Origin: Heterocephalus glaber
Lineage: Eukaryota; Chordata; Mammalia; Rodentia; Bathyergidae
DNA: 64,000 bases
Direction of reading: 5' to 3'
NCBI RefSeq assembly: GCF_000247695.1
Contig: NW_004624747.1
Coordinates: forward strand, 14,197,946 to 14,261,945
The translations under genes were made by a program, and so were the position numbers. The notes below the pieces were generated by a model. It was not told the DNA's origin. It ran no database searches and saw only the letters and a program-made list of their open reading frames with translations. The number at the start of each line of letters is the position of its first letter. Within the stretch, counting starts at the first letter, position 1. Below are positions 52,665 through 63,202 of the stretch, one piece after another.

Positions 52665-52862
52665 CAATATGGAGCATTAACTAAGCCAGTGTTTAAATCA
52701 CAAGTTGGCCAATTACCAGCTGTGTGACTTCATCCAAATAATGTTTTCTCATTAGAGAATCGGGTTAATAGTACATACATGAAAGTGACAATGTACATAA
52801 AATCTGCAGCACAGTATCTGGTACATATTAAATACTCAATAAAATTTAGTTATTGTTAGTTT
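52665..52862 (+). repeat. MIR SINE
   Basis: 'atggagcattaactaagccagtgtttaaatcacaag', 'ccagctgtgtgacttcatccaaataatg', 'aaatctgcagcacagtatctggtacatattaaatactcaataaa'. Confidence 0.82.
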
Positions 52863-52972
52863 GTGATTGAACAAAAATATTTTCTAGATCAGTCTAGTGT
52901 TTTGGAGAGTCAACTGGTTAATAAGAAAAACTCCCCAGTCTCATGGCATTTTACAATCTGGCTGTTTGGAAA

Positions 52973-52996
52973 GCACACACACACACACACACACAC
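52973..52996. repeat. (AC)n microsatellite
   Basis: Twelve uninterrupted AC/CA units. Confidence 0.93.
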
Positions 52997-53071
52997 TGAA
53001 CGAAAGATCATAAAAAGGGCATCTTAGTTGAGATTCTTCAAGAAGAAAATTCCAGAATGGAATAATATATA

Positions 53072-53525
53072 TGCTATTGTTTGGAGGTGGTGTGAGTGTT
53101 CCCCAAAGTTTCAGGTGTTGGGCGATTGGGCCTCGGTGTAGTGGTGTAAAGAGGTGAGGGCACCTTTAAGTGGTGGGGCCTAGTGGGGGAATAAATGGAT
53201 CATGGAGATGCTGCCTTCAGAAGGAATGATGTCGTTCTGTGCGACCCATTTTGGTTCTCCTGAAAGGGCTGCTGCAAAAGGAGAAGCCTGGCCCCTCTCC
53301 TTTCTCTCTGGCTTGCTGTCTCCACATTTGATCTCACCCTCTTGAATGGTTTCCTGTCACAGTGCCATTCATCATGGTGTGATGCAGCCAGGGGGCCTTC
53401 ATCAAAGCCAACTCCATGCTGTTTGGACTTTCAGCCTCTGAAACTGTGATCTAAGTAAATTTCTTTTCTTCATAAGTTATCCAGCTTCAGGTATTCTTTT
53501 ACAACAATGGAAAAAGACTAATACT
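53072..53525 (+). mobile_element. MaLR-type solo LTR
   Basis: 'tgctattgtttggaggtgg' start, 'ttccccaaagtttcaggtgttggg', 'ggcacctttaagtggtggggcctagtggggg', CT-rich block, 'ctctgaaactgtgatctaagtaaatttcttttcttcataagttatccagcttcaggtattcttttacaacaatggaaaaagactaatac' end. Full-length order of about 450 bp; a solo or single LTR. Confidence 0.85.
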
Positions 53526-54888
53526 ATGTGCAAGATATTTATTGTGGAACATGGTACAAAGGGGAAGGATAGGAGTAGGTGGGGAGAGTCTGTTGAAGGA
53601 GGAGAGGAAGGAAGGGATGGCTAGGAGAAACAATACTCAGAGACAAAGTTCTGAGAAAGTCTTGGCTGGGCTGATGGGGGGCCTCTGAGCCAAAATTAGC
53701 TGCTGGATGAATGCCTGCCCCATCAGACTGGCTGTAGGAACCCCACCTGCCCGGTTACTGACCGAGAACATTAGGAGGCAGGATGCATGCAGTGTGCCCA
53801 AGTATGTAGCATCTGCAATCCACTATGCTTCCTGCAGCATTCTCTCAGTGAGACATCTAACCTGGATACCTCCATAGTCATCCTGGGTCATCTTTTATGC
53901 TGCCTAGGTCCACTTCAGGATGCATGACCTCCCTCATGGCTCTTTTCTTCTTCAGAAAATACTTCTTTAAAAAGAAGCAAACTCAAGCGCCATCACTGCT
54001 GCTGCTCTCAGAAATGAACCTGGTATTCTTCCTCTTTCTCATTCACTATCCAGTATACATTCTGCTTACCTTCAGCTGCTCCCTCTGCAGGCTCTGGTGG
54101 CTCCGCTAGCGGTGGGATCACCATCTTCATTCTGGACTATTCTGAGTCCATTGGTAAATGTCTCAGGGTTGCTTCATGTGTCAGTTGGGCAAGAGTATAT
54201 TAGGAGGCATCTTTGTGCCTAGGCTCCTCATCAATTCTTTCCTGCTCCCATTGTGTAATTGCTGATCAGGGTCAATTGTCCCTAACAAAATGATAACTGT
54301 TATTCTCCAATTGCTAGTTCCTAGACATCAGATTCCAAAGTTCCTTGTGTCAACTGTAGCTCATAGTCATTAAAATGCTGACTTTGTCCCCTAACAAAAG
54401 TGCATTCACTTTGGAGACCTGGTCCTCTAACTTTGCAGAGCCCCAAAATGCAAAAATGAAGACACATTCCCTCTGTGGGGCATTAGATGTGAAGAGCAGT
54501 GGAACCACATCTGTTTCCATTACTTGATGGCCTGCTCTCTATGTGGGTGCTATTGGAGACACAATGCCATGTGGAGGTCTCTGATTTGATGCACATACTT
54601 CAAATTGTAATATATCCTAGCATGCATTGCTTTTGAGCAGATGCTCCAGCCATGCTTTCAATACACTGATGCAAGACTCTGAATCCAGCTGCTTCTGGGT
54701 GGTTCGTTATGTGCCACAATTCCACCCCACGGCCACTGTGAAGTAGGTTTCTAGAGCCTAGAATTTCTGTGAGCATAGAGGACAGTGATAGTACCAGACA
54801 CTGTTGATACCCAGTGCCTTCTTCCTCCTCAACACTCTGGTTTTCAAGGAAAGCTCTTCGCTACTATTTTGTCTGAAACCTCCCTCTT
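53526..54888. other. Unassigned sequence beside an LTR
   Basis: No clear repeat or exon over 1.36 kb. The position directly downstream of a MaLR LTR and phrases such as 'gtccattggtaaatgtctcagggttgcttc' make old retroviral-like internal sequence possible, but no conserved domain is readable. Confidence 0.3.
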
Positions 54889-55536
54889 GCTACAGCACAT
54901 ATTCCCAAACTTTCTTGGCTCATGGAGTCCTTTGATTCTCAGCAGTTTTTTTTTACAGCATCTCTAAATTAAAAGAAATATCCTTCTTATTAAGTAGTTC
55001 AGTTCACACGACTTTGTAAGTATTTATATCCTAATAATACAGTAGTCATCTGAAAATGTAATACAATAATACAATAAATCAAAAGAAAATAATATGTGTA
55101 TTTGATTCTTAAATAGCCACAATTTCTTCCCAATGGGACATGTGCACGTAGTGGGCACTGTGCAACTTATCAAAGCTTGGACTCAGATTGGATACTACCA
55201 CTTCCATTTTCTGTAACACTGATTTTTACACAAATCTCACTTTTTACCACAGCAATTCTCAAAATTCAGTTTTTTAAAAAAATATGATATCATGAAAGAA
55301 CTGTTGTGCAATCTTCGGTTGAAATTGAGTCTGCCAGTCAGCTACAGCTATCCTTACAAACTATAATAGTTTGGGTGGTTTCAACAACACAGATTTTTTT
55401 TCTCCTCCATAATGTGAAGACTGAAAGTCTGAGATCAAAATTGCTACAAGGGTGATTCCTTCTGAGGCTTCTCTCCTTGGCTTGCAGATAGTTTCCTTCC
55501 TCCTGGGTCCCTAACATAGTCTTCCCTTTATTTAGA

Positions 55537-55635
55537 TTTCTTTCTTTCTCTCTCTGTCTCCTCCTCCTCTTCTTCCTCCTCCTCCTCCTTCTCCTCTTCC
55601 TCTTCACACTTTCTTTTCTTTCTTCTTTTCTTCTA
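55537..55635. repeat. CT/CTC/CTTCC pyrimidine tract
   Basis: Nearly pure pyrimidine with (CTCCTC)n core at 55559-55605. It follows the reversed tail side of the composite SINE. The antisense frame 55338-55658 (Arg/Lys-rich) is its shadow. Confidence 0.9.
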
Positions 55636-55882
55636 GGAACTGAACCTAGGAACTTCACACTGAGTTACATCCCCAGTTTTTGGTACTGGGGCTCGAACTC
55701 GGGTCCTTGCGGTTACACAGCAGGTGGTGAAACCACTGAGCTAAATCCCCGGCCCCATCCCCAGTTTTAGAAACAGGGTCTTATTAAGTCGTTAAGTTGC
55801 CTGGGCTTGACTTGAATTTGTGATCCTCCTGCAACAGCCTCCCAGAGTGCCAAGATTACAGGTGTGCACTCTAACACCTGGG
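55636..55882 (-). repeat. B1-dID composite SINE, antisense, itself interrupted
   Basis: The reversed ID half ('ggaactgaacctaggaacttcacactgagttacatccccag') is followed by the nested SINE. Then the reversed B1 half ('aacagggtcttattaagtcgttaagttgcctgggcttgacttgaatttgtgatcctcctgcaacagcctcccagagtgccaagattacaggtgtgcac'). Confidence 0.85.
55681..55755 (-). repeat. ID-type SINE, stand-alone, type B, antisense, nested
   Basis: GGTACTGGGGCTCGAACTCG, then CGGTTACACAGCAGGTGG (reversed type B region), then CACTGAGCTAAATCCCC. The 13-bp duplication CATCCCCAGTTTT is exact (55668-55680 and 55756-55768). It inserted into the linker of an older B1-dID. Confidence 0.95.
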
Positions 55883-56224
55883 TTTTGGGTTCAAATGTCT
55901 TATGAGGACACCGATCCTACTGTATTAGAGCTCACATTAAAGACTTCATTTTAAATTAATTACCCCTGGAAAGATCCTGTTTCTAAATAAGGTCGCATAC
56001 TGAGATAAAAGGAGTTAGGGCTTCAGCATAGAAATTTAAGGCCAAGAGAGGAGGGAGCGCAGTTCAGTCTACAACACTGAGCTACTCTGAGCTAGTGATT
56101 CATGTAGGGTTTAACAGATATCTCTGTCTCCCTCAAAACTTAAAAATAGAGTTTTTTTGGTGAATTTCTTGCAGCACTCTGAGGCACTTTGGTGCATAGT
56201 TTGGGAACTATAGGGCTGTAGGAA

Positions 56225-57635
56225 TGTGTTCTGCCTTGGAGCAGAGCAGGCTGGAAGCGCAAGACATGAACACCCACAGGAACAGCTCTACAGCAATGAC
56301 TGACGGGTATTTGTGGGTAAACACCTCACCACCTCAGTCTCTGAGACATGTTCTGCACTACTCTTGAGCTCCCACAGAAGAGTGATTTGTGGGCAATCCC
56401 ACACCTCCCAGTTGTTGCTTGCTCACCAGTACACTCCAGACTGGCTTGATTTTTTCCAGTCCCACTTCCCCACATTCCTTCTGGTTCTTCTGGATGGGCC
56501 CCCAAGCTAAACCTCTTATATCCAAGCCCTTGTTTCTGCTTCTAGGCCCCCCAACCTCAGTCACGGTTGACTGGTGCTGTCAGGGAGATCAGACTTAAGT
56601 CAGGCCTTGAAGTTGAGCTACAGATCACTGTCCAGGCCTCTGAATTTTCCCCTTTCCTTTATCTCATTATATGGGTTTCCTGCAGGCTTTGATTACTTGG
56701 TCCCATAATCACCTTTGTGCTGTGGCTTTCTTGGATATTTTAAAGAGTTTCTAGATATTCTCCACATCCCTTAAACACTGAGAGGGCAACATATGTTCAC
56801 ATATGCAAATACATCCCCAACAGTGAAATATTTGACAACCAAGATATGAAGTGATTGTTTAATTCTTAATTCCTGATTGATTTATGCAAAATATGAACTG
56901 AAGGACGTGCAGTGACAGGCATCCTCTCCTCCCAATTTGCCAAAAAGAAAGGCATCGGAAGGGATTAAAAATAGATGTATCAAGTAGAAGAAAAATTTGG
57001 GAATGTGTCAGACACCAGCTGGGGTAGCTGAAGTGAAATCTCAAAATCTGGTAAACACTTGAATTTCAGTCAGCAATACATATGTTTGGCATTAAAAATC
57101 TATTGGAAAAGTCATTTTTTGGAATATCTTTAATATGCTTTTCCATGTTTCATCCAGAGTTCTCCTTCTGGGTATTTTTACTAAAATGTCAGCAATGGAG
57201 TTACAAATTATGGGACCCAGGGGAAGAATAAAATTTGGGGCTCCCTTGACACCTGGTAGCTGGCAATCTATTGATGAATTGCTTCCAGGACGAAATGCCA
57301 CTGGATAATGTGCATTTTCACCACCTCTGTGGATTCCAGTACTTCATTAGATTAAAAGATTAGTGCATGCTATCTTCTCTCTGGGGGCTTCTAGCCCCAC
57401 ATCCCACTCCTGCCCTCCTCTCCAAACTGCAGTCCAAGGGGAAAGGTGGATTTAGATCCTTGCATAAGAAGGGAAAAAACATCATGTGAACCTGCCTCTC
57501 CTACTCTATCTTACTTTGTTCCACCCTGTATAGTAGCTGAGGAAGAAATGTGGTATTCAGGAATATTCTCAGTGAATTTCACCAATTGGAGATGTAGGAT
57601 GGGGTTCAAGCTACCTCCACAATATTACCATCCAT
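56225..57635. other. Unique sequence, nothing recognised
   Basis: 1.4 kb without a firm repeat or exon. The frames at 56313-56510 and 56358-56564 are opposite-strand shadows. Confidence 0.4.
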
Positions 57636-57639
57636 TTTT

Positions 57640-57730
57640 AAATGCTTCATGTCAGCATGCCCTAAGAGGTAGGCCAGATGGGAATTATGGAACTGTAAAT
57701 CCCACTTTACAAATGTAGAAATGGAAGCAA
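57640..57730 (-). repeat. MIR fragment, antisense
   Basis: 'gccctaagaggtaggccagatgggaattatggaactgtaaatcccactttacaaatgtagaaatggaagcaaac' is reversed MIR. Confidence 0.6.
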
Positions 57731-57734
57731 ACTG

Positions 57735-58145
57735 TAGGATTTAGTAATTTGTTAATGATGGAGATTCTTTGAAAATCCAAGTTTTAAAATTCCAAATTCA
57801 GTGATTTATTTCAACATCTGATCATGCTATCTTAATGATCTTTCACCGAATGGGATGTGTACGCATGTGTTTGTATTTAGTTCAGCAGAGCAATGTGAAT
57901 TCACATCTGCAAACTCTACAAACTCTCAATACAGTGAGACACTTGAGACTTTCAAATCAGCTGGAAGGCTAATTTCTCCAGCCTTCTGCAGGAAGACTGT
58001 GTTTAAAAACCAAATGAGACATCACAAACTCTTTCCCAGGTGGGAAGCCATCTCCTTCGAAGTCTTCCCATGAATTTCCAAGGACCTCAGAATTTCCTGC
58101 TCAGCATACACTTCAGCTTGTTTCCTACAGTTCAGTAGAATTACA
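57735..58145. other. Unique sequence, nothing recognised
   Basis: No supported feature. Confidence 0.4.
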
Positions 58146-58149
58146 AAAT

Positions 58150-58551
58150 ATATTTTTCAAGTCTTTAACCCCATTATCTATACACATAACCTTATTTGGA
58201 AATAGGGTCTTTGTAGATGGCTGTGATTAAATTATACTGGATTAGGGTAGGCTGAAATCTCTATCTGGATAAGGAGATGTAAATTTAGACATTGAGACAA
58301 AAGACACATGAAGAGAATGCCATGTGACAGTAGAGGCAGAGAATACATCTACAAGCCAAGGAACACCAAGGGCCAATAGCAAACCCTAGAATCTAGGAAG
58401 ACTCAAGGAAGGATCCTCCTCTAGAGAGTCTGGGGCTGGTTCTTGCCAAAGCCTTTGGACTTCTAGTGCTAGAACAGAGACAATAAAAGTCTTGTTTTAA
58501 TCCATATGGTTTGTAGTAATTTATTAGAGCAGCCCCAGGAAACTAATATAC
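58150..58551 (+). mobile_element. MLT1-type MaLR LTR, sense
   Basis: 'ataaccttatttggaaatagggtctttgtagatggctgtgattaaattatactggattagggtaggc', 'aagacacatgaagagaatgccatgtgacagtagaggcagag', 'ggacttctagtgctagaacagagacaataaaagtcttgttttaatccatatggtttgtagtaatttattagagcagccccaggaaactaatatac'. Confidence 0.85.
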
Positions 58552-58554
58552 CAC

Positions 58555-59270
58555 CCATCTTGATTGAGCTTCAGTCTTCTCTCTACTCCATGTTATTAAT
58601 GCCTCTGTACTTTCCCAGAGTGGTGCATAGTAGTATTTTACTGGAGGCTTGGGATAAACAGAAGATTGCAGCTGTACAGTGTCAATGACTTAAGATTAAA
58701 TATTAAGCATCACTGAGTTTTCAATTAAATTAAAATAAAGTTCCCAGGTGACTCTAACACAGAGATAGGGTAGGAATCTATCACCTATCCTGTTTGGAAG
58801 CTGTTTTTTTCACAATAAACACTCTCCATTTTATAGATGCATTTTAATGTGGTTTTAATATGACTGCTTGCAAAAATGGAGTTCCACTTTATGGTTTTAT
58901 ACCAGTTTTGTTTAACCAATTCCATATTATTAGACAGAAAACAGTCTATTCTTATTCTGACTCTACAAAACAGCAGTATCTAGAGGGTATGCTAATATTT
59001 TGTTGGTTGCAGAACTTTGAGATCAACTTTAGTTGAATGCCTACATCCCATTGTGGGCGCCTAGTGCACGGACATGTAGCCAAGACCTTATGCAGTAGAT
59101 ATTTACTGCTTTTCCTGTCTAGCACCTACACTTCCATTGGAGAACTGGCCCTAACCTACTTCAACTATGAGATTCTTTCAAGAATCACAGGAATGAGCTT
59201 ATCAAGCAATACTGGACAACACAACACCATTTCCTTCTGACTACAGTGATTGGATCAAGGTTAAGGCTGT
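58555..59270. other. Unique AT-rich sequence, nothing recognised
   Basis: No supported feature. Confidence 0.4.
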
Positions 59271-59274
59271 TGCT

Positions 59275-59705
59275 ATCATTTAGATGTTGTTTCCTCCACA
59301 AGAAGACCTTATGTGTTGGAAGCATTGTCCTCACTGAATTGGTACTGAGATGGTGGGAACTTTGAGAGGCCTTGCAGAAGGCCCTTAAGCCATTAGGGGT
59401 TGATCCTTAAGTCACTGAAGGGACTATGGTAGTTCTCATGGGACCCCTGAGTTAGTACTTGCAAGAGTGAGTTGTTATAAAAGCAAGCCTGACTCCTGAA
59501 TTGCACTCTTCTTCCTCTCTTGGGATATGCTCTTACTCCTGCATGTGCTCTCACCACTATATGCCTTTCTGCCACCAGGTCTTCACCGGAGCTGAACTGA
59601 TGCTGGCACCATGCCTCTGAACTTCCAGAAATGTGGGCTAAATAAAACCCTTTTCCTTTAAAGCGGCCCACTTCAGCCATTTCATTATAGTAATGCTAAA
59701 ATGAA
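59275..59705 (+). mobile_element. MaLR-type solo LTR, sense
   Basis: 'tatcatttagatgttgtttcctccacaagaagaccttatgtgttggaagc', 'gagatggtgggaactttgagagg', 'ttataaaagcaagcctgactcctgaattgcactcttcttcctctcttgg' (TATA region), 'tgtgggctaaataaaacccttttcctttaaag' (polyadenylation signal AATAAA), and the end 'tcattatagtaatgctaaaatgaatacag'. Full-length order. Confidence 0.85.
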
Positions 59706-59709
59706 TACA

Positions 59710-60225
59710 GATGTTGCCCAAACTGGATCACTTCGAATTGTTATTCAGAGTTGGTTTCTCTTTTTCTTCTGTTTGGCAAAATATTTAGGGGAAGTAAAGT
59801 TCCTTTCAGGTCATAGAACTAGAAAGATATAATTTGGGATTTGACATTAGAGATTCTGTCTAAGGGCACTCTTATGTGCCACAAGGAAAAGCCTTTCTGT
59901 AACAGAAGAAAGTTAGGCAAATCTGATGGAAGAGAGACATGTAAATCTGATAAAATTGTTGGTGTGCCTGTCTCTAAGTGGATTCAAGGCTAACAAGATC
60001 CAAAAAATTCCATTTATCGGAGTCTGTGGCTGCCATTTTGTTTTTGCCCTGGCTGTGGTTGTTTTGACTGTCTTCCTTAAATTGATGCAAGTTGATTTTT
60101 GTCATCTGCATTGGGAAGCGTTAACTAGTTTAATTATTTCTGCTTTCTACGTCTCCTAAAATCCTATTTGGGATTTTTAAAAACCTTGTGGAATCATTAG
60201 ATCTAGATTTGGGAATGGGGAGTGC
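59710..60225. other. Unique sequence, nothing recognised
   Basis: The 77-codon frame at 59926-60159 has a hydrophobic stretch but no splice or family support. Confidence 0.4.
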
Positions 60226-60229
60226 ATCC

Positions 60230-60365
60230 AACTGAGAGACAGTGTAGTATACAGAGAAAAGCCTGGAAAACACGTGGGTCATAATGAAAAATAAAAATTA
60301 AATAACCTACGCAATATATAGGGGTATTGTGAGGTTAAGTGACACAACTGTCCATCTACGTGAAT
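60230..60365 (+). repeat. Possible MIR fragment
   Basis: 'gagacagtgtagtatacagagaaaagcctgg' and 'aaataacctacgcaatatataggggtattgtgaggttaagtgac' hint at a worn MIR. Confidence 0.4.
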
Positions 60366-60514
60366 GTCTACATACCTATTATCTCTATTATCATCTATAT
60401 ATTAGATATAAATGTGTATGTTAATATACACAAGATAGGTTCAAAATAAGATCCTACTCTCCCTTTTCCTGATTCCTTTCCTTCCTTCCTTTTTTCTTCC
60501 TTCCAGTTAGAATT

Positions 60515-60655
60515 CACCAATGGGCTATACTTTAAGGGAGGCTAACGTAGGAGGATTGCAAATTCCTGTCTCACCTGGGCAATTTAATGAGATCCCATCT
60601 CAGTGTAGTTAGAGCATTCCTAGGTTTGATACCCAGTACTGAAAAAAAAAAAAGA
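60515..60655 (+). repeat. B1-dID composite SINE, sense, shortened
   Basis: 'ctatactttaagggaggctaacgtaggaggattgcaaattcc...cctgggcaatttaatgagatcccatctcag' then an ID half with TAGTTAGAGCATTCCTAGG, TTTGATACCCAGTACTG and an A-run. Confidence 0.8.
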
Positions 60656-60659
60656 TGAT

Positions 60660-60985
60660 ATGTAGAAAACAGATCAACCCTTGCACAGACTAAAATTCAG
60701 CTTTAAATCAACCTACTCTGACTAGACCACTCTAGACCACTAAGGTGGTCTTCCCTTTTATAGTTGACTTTCAGAAATCAAGTCTTCCTCTATGAAAGAT
60801 GATAATGCTATTCAGAACTTCAAATTAACTATATAATTTTTTCTACACACATTATCTGGCAATCAATCACCATTTACCAGTATCTTAGCAGATGGGCCCA
60901 GATAAGAGAAAACTGAGAAAAATTAGAAAAAGTAGAAGAAAATCCAAAGGAATCTAGATATTAGAGTTACCAGATATAAATTTAA
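60660..60985. other. AT-rich unique sequence
   Basis: A short tandem GACCACTCTAGACCACTAAG (60724-60743) is present. Otherwise nothing. Confidence 0.4.
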
Positions 60986-60989
60986 AATA

Positions 60990-61560
60990 GAGATGACATA
61001 TGTGTTCAAGAAATAGATATTTCCGTGTCATCAAGTTCACTAACCATTCCCTCTTCAATATTCATTAATTCCAGCTAGTGTATTTTTCATCTCTAGAAGT
61101 TCAGTTTGTATCTTTTTAAATCTTCTGTATCTCTACTTAACATAGTTAATTTTTCCTCTGGCTACATAATAACTGTTTTAATGTCTACTAAAATTTTTCA
61201 TTTCTAAGATAGTTTCAGTGGATTGATTTTCATGTTATTGTGGGCCATATTTTTTTCTAATTTTTTGTGTACTTGATAGTTTTTGATTGGATATTAGGCA
61301 CTATCTCTTTTACCTTGTTAGGTGCTGGATGCTTTTGTATTTCTGTATATGCTTATGACCTTTGTTCTGAGACATAGTTAAGTTTGATCATTTCAAATCT
61401 TGTTTTTAAACCTTATTAGGCAGATTTAATTTAGGGTTAATCTTGCCCCATACCTGAGACAAACATTTTTTACATACTCTGTTCACTGCTCCATAAATTA
61501 GGAGCTTTTTCCATACTGGCTAGTTGGAACAGACAATATTTCTGGACTCTGTTTCTAGAT
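60990..61560 (-). repeat. Probable old L1 fragment, antisense
   Basis: 'atcaagttcactaaccattccctcttc', 'ctagtgtatttttcatctctagaagttcagtttgtatctttttaaatcttctgtatctc', 'gttattgtgggccatatttttttc' and 'gatagtttttgattggatattaggcactatctcttttaccttgttaggtgctggatgcttttgtatttctg' form a sequence order I associate with reversed old (L1M-type) L1 5' sequence. Confidence 0.5.
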
Positions 61561-61564
61561 CTTA

Positions 61565-62035
61565 GATATTTTTTGCTCTAATTCTTTCAGATGGCTCTTT
61601 CATAGCTTTAGCTGCTTTCCTCACAGATGTGTACTTGTCAGTACTCAGCTGGGTACCTGAGGGAACCGTCAGAAGATCACTCGAATTCTTTTGCTGTGTG
61701 GCTCTAGCTTTGCTACTTTTCCCTATGAGTTCTAGCCTCTGTGCCTCCTTCGACACCCTACATTGAATTCTAGAAATATTCTCCATTCCATAAACTGGGT
61801 AATTGCAAGGCTCAACTTTTTGTTTCCTAATTCTCAGAGGTTACCATCCTTCACTGGCTGATGTTCAATGTTCTAAAAGCTCTTATTTCATATATATATA
61901 TATATATGTTAAATTTATTTAGTATTTATAGGCAGCAGGATTCACTCAACCCCTATACATGTTGGCCAGAAAGTCTATAAATATATAGTGTAATAACTGA
62001 ATTTAAGTACACAACAGACAAATATAACTTTATGT
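61565..62035. other. Unique AT-rich sequence with a TA repeat
   Basis: A (TA)n run occupies 61889-61908. The rest shows nothing firm; it may continue the old L1. Confidence 0.45.
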
Positions 62036-62039
62036 TAGA

Positions 62040-62290
62040 TCAAGATGAAAATAGAATAGATATTATCTTCAGAAAAGAGGGAAATGGAACCTGGGAGGGC
62101 CTCCAGGGAGGGTTTATGCTGCTGATAACGTTCTATCTTTTGATCAGAGTGGTGATTCTCTGGGTGTGCTCACTTTGTGAACATTGAATGGCACACATTC
62201 TGATTTGACTTTTATTCTGTTCATATGTTACACTTCAATTCATAAGTTTACATCAAAATACATTCAAGTTACAAGAATAAAACAAATTTG
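62040..62290 (+). repeat. L1 3'UTR fragment, sense
   Basis: 'gctgataacgttctatcttttgatcagagtggtgattctctgggtgtgctcactttgtgaacattgaatggcac' and 'tattctgttcatatgttacacttcaattc' match the old L1 3'UTR ending. Confidence 0.78.
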
Positions 62291-62334
62291 TCATTGACAG
62301 TACACCTTAAGATTCATACCAATATCCAATATAT

Positions 62335-62560
62335 CATGGGATTTGGAGTTGGGCAGATCTGGGTTCAAATCTTGTGTCTGTGTTGACTACATATGTGACT
62401 ATACATATTTACTATATTAAATCCTATCACTCTCTCTCTGAACCTCAGTTTCCTCTTCTAAGAAATGAATCTAATGGTGACACCTGGCCCTCCGTGTGGA
62501 GGTGACAATGAAATGAGATATTTTATATAAAAACGTGTTAGGCACATAGTAGTTGTAATA
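62335..62560 (+). repeat. MIR SINE
   Basis: 'gatttggagttgggcagatctgggttcaaatcttgtgtctg', 'ctctctctctgaacctcagtttcctcttctaagaaatgaatc', 'gacaatgaaatgagat', 'gtgttaggcacatagtag'. Confidence 0.88.
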
Positions 62561-62645
62561 TATATATTTTGTATGTATATATATTATATGTATATATTTT
62601 ATATGCATATATATCATATATATTTTTATATATGTATATATGTTT
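62557..62645. repeat. TA/TATG-rich low-complexity block
   Basis: TATATAT and TATGTATAT units start right at the MIR 3' end. Frames crossing it encode Tyr/Ile/His repeats and are not genes. Confidence 0.88.
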
Positions 62646-62649
62646 TGTT

Positions 62650-63128
62650 CATACAAAACCACACAGCTGTTAAAGTAAGGATAAGGTTATGTTACATGTA
62701 TGGCTATAACATGATCCAGATAACACTTAGGGTTGTCATCTCTAGACTTGAAGGGAAGAAACAGAGGGAAGAATTAGCAGAATGGGAAACTGTAGAAGAA
62801 TGGGAAGCTGCCTAAAAGGATCAGTGGACATCTAGAGATAAAAACAGCAGACTGAAACAATCTGGCAGGGAGGGAGCAGAAAGGTTCGAGACCCCAAGCT
62901 CACTTCCCTCTTGTCTTCTTATCTATTATGAGTGTCATACCTTCAGTTAGAAACTGGCCTCCACTCATCAAATAAATATCACAGGGCGAAGGAGCCCACA
63001 GGTACTTTTCACATGACTTGAGCAGAACCACTGAGCAGAGTGACAGACACTGAGTGGATTGGTGGAAGTTGTGCAAAACACATCAGGAATAATTTTTAAG
63101 ATTTTTTTTCTAAAAAGTGTATTACGTG
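62650..63128. other. Unique sequence, nothing recognised
   Basis: No supported feature. Confidence 0.4.
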
Positions 63129-63129
63129 T

Positions 63130-63202
63130 TAATGTTTTTGAGAGAGAGAGGGAAGGAGTAAGAGGGAGGGAAGGAAGTGGGGGGGAGAGAGATTAACGAG
63201 AT
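63130..63202. repeat. GA/GGGA purine tract
   Basis: GAGAGAGAGAGGGAAGGAG followed by GGGAGGGAAGGAAG and a G7 run. Confidence 0.88.

Larger units (their letters stand above)
55350..56090 (-). mobile_element. MLT1-type MaLR LTR, antisense, split by SINEs
   Basis: The left half reads 'caacaacacagattttttttctcctcc...ctgaaagtctgagatcaaaattgctacaagggtgattccttctgaggcttctctccttggcttgcag'. The right half (55890-56090) reads 'tcttatgaggacaccgatcctactgtattagagctcacattaaagacttcattttaaattaattacccctggaaagatcctgtttctaaataaggtcgcat'. Both halves match the MLT1 order. A CT-rich repeat and SINEs separate them. Confidence 0.75.
54890..56219. mobile_element. Possible hAT element split by later insertions
   Basis: The left end at 54893-54945 ('cagcacatattcccaaactttcttggctcatggagtcc') and the reverse complement of the right end at 56160-56219 ('ccctatagttcccaaactatgcacc...cagagtgctgc') share TTCCCAAACT and similar context, like worn hAT terminal repeats. 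The body 54945-55345 is AT-rich. The inner segment 55350-56090 is a younger LTR with SINEs. Confidence 0.35.

Noticed and set aside
53385..53400. CTCF-like GCAGCCAGGGGGCC
   Set aside because: Only the CCAGGGGGC core fits, and it lies in a MaLR LTR. Too weak to call without occupancy data.
53526..54888. Endogenous retrovirus internal region next to the LTR
   Set aside because: No readable gag, pol or env motif. Left as unassigned.
55338..55658. Arg/Lys-rich antisense frame resembling a basic nuclear protein
   Set aside because: Product of a CT-rich repeat within an LTR/SINE stack.
59926..60159. 77-codon frame with a hydrophobic stretch
   Set aside because: Unlike 5925-6035 it has no acceptor, and the hydrophobicity comes from T-rich sequence.
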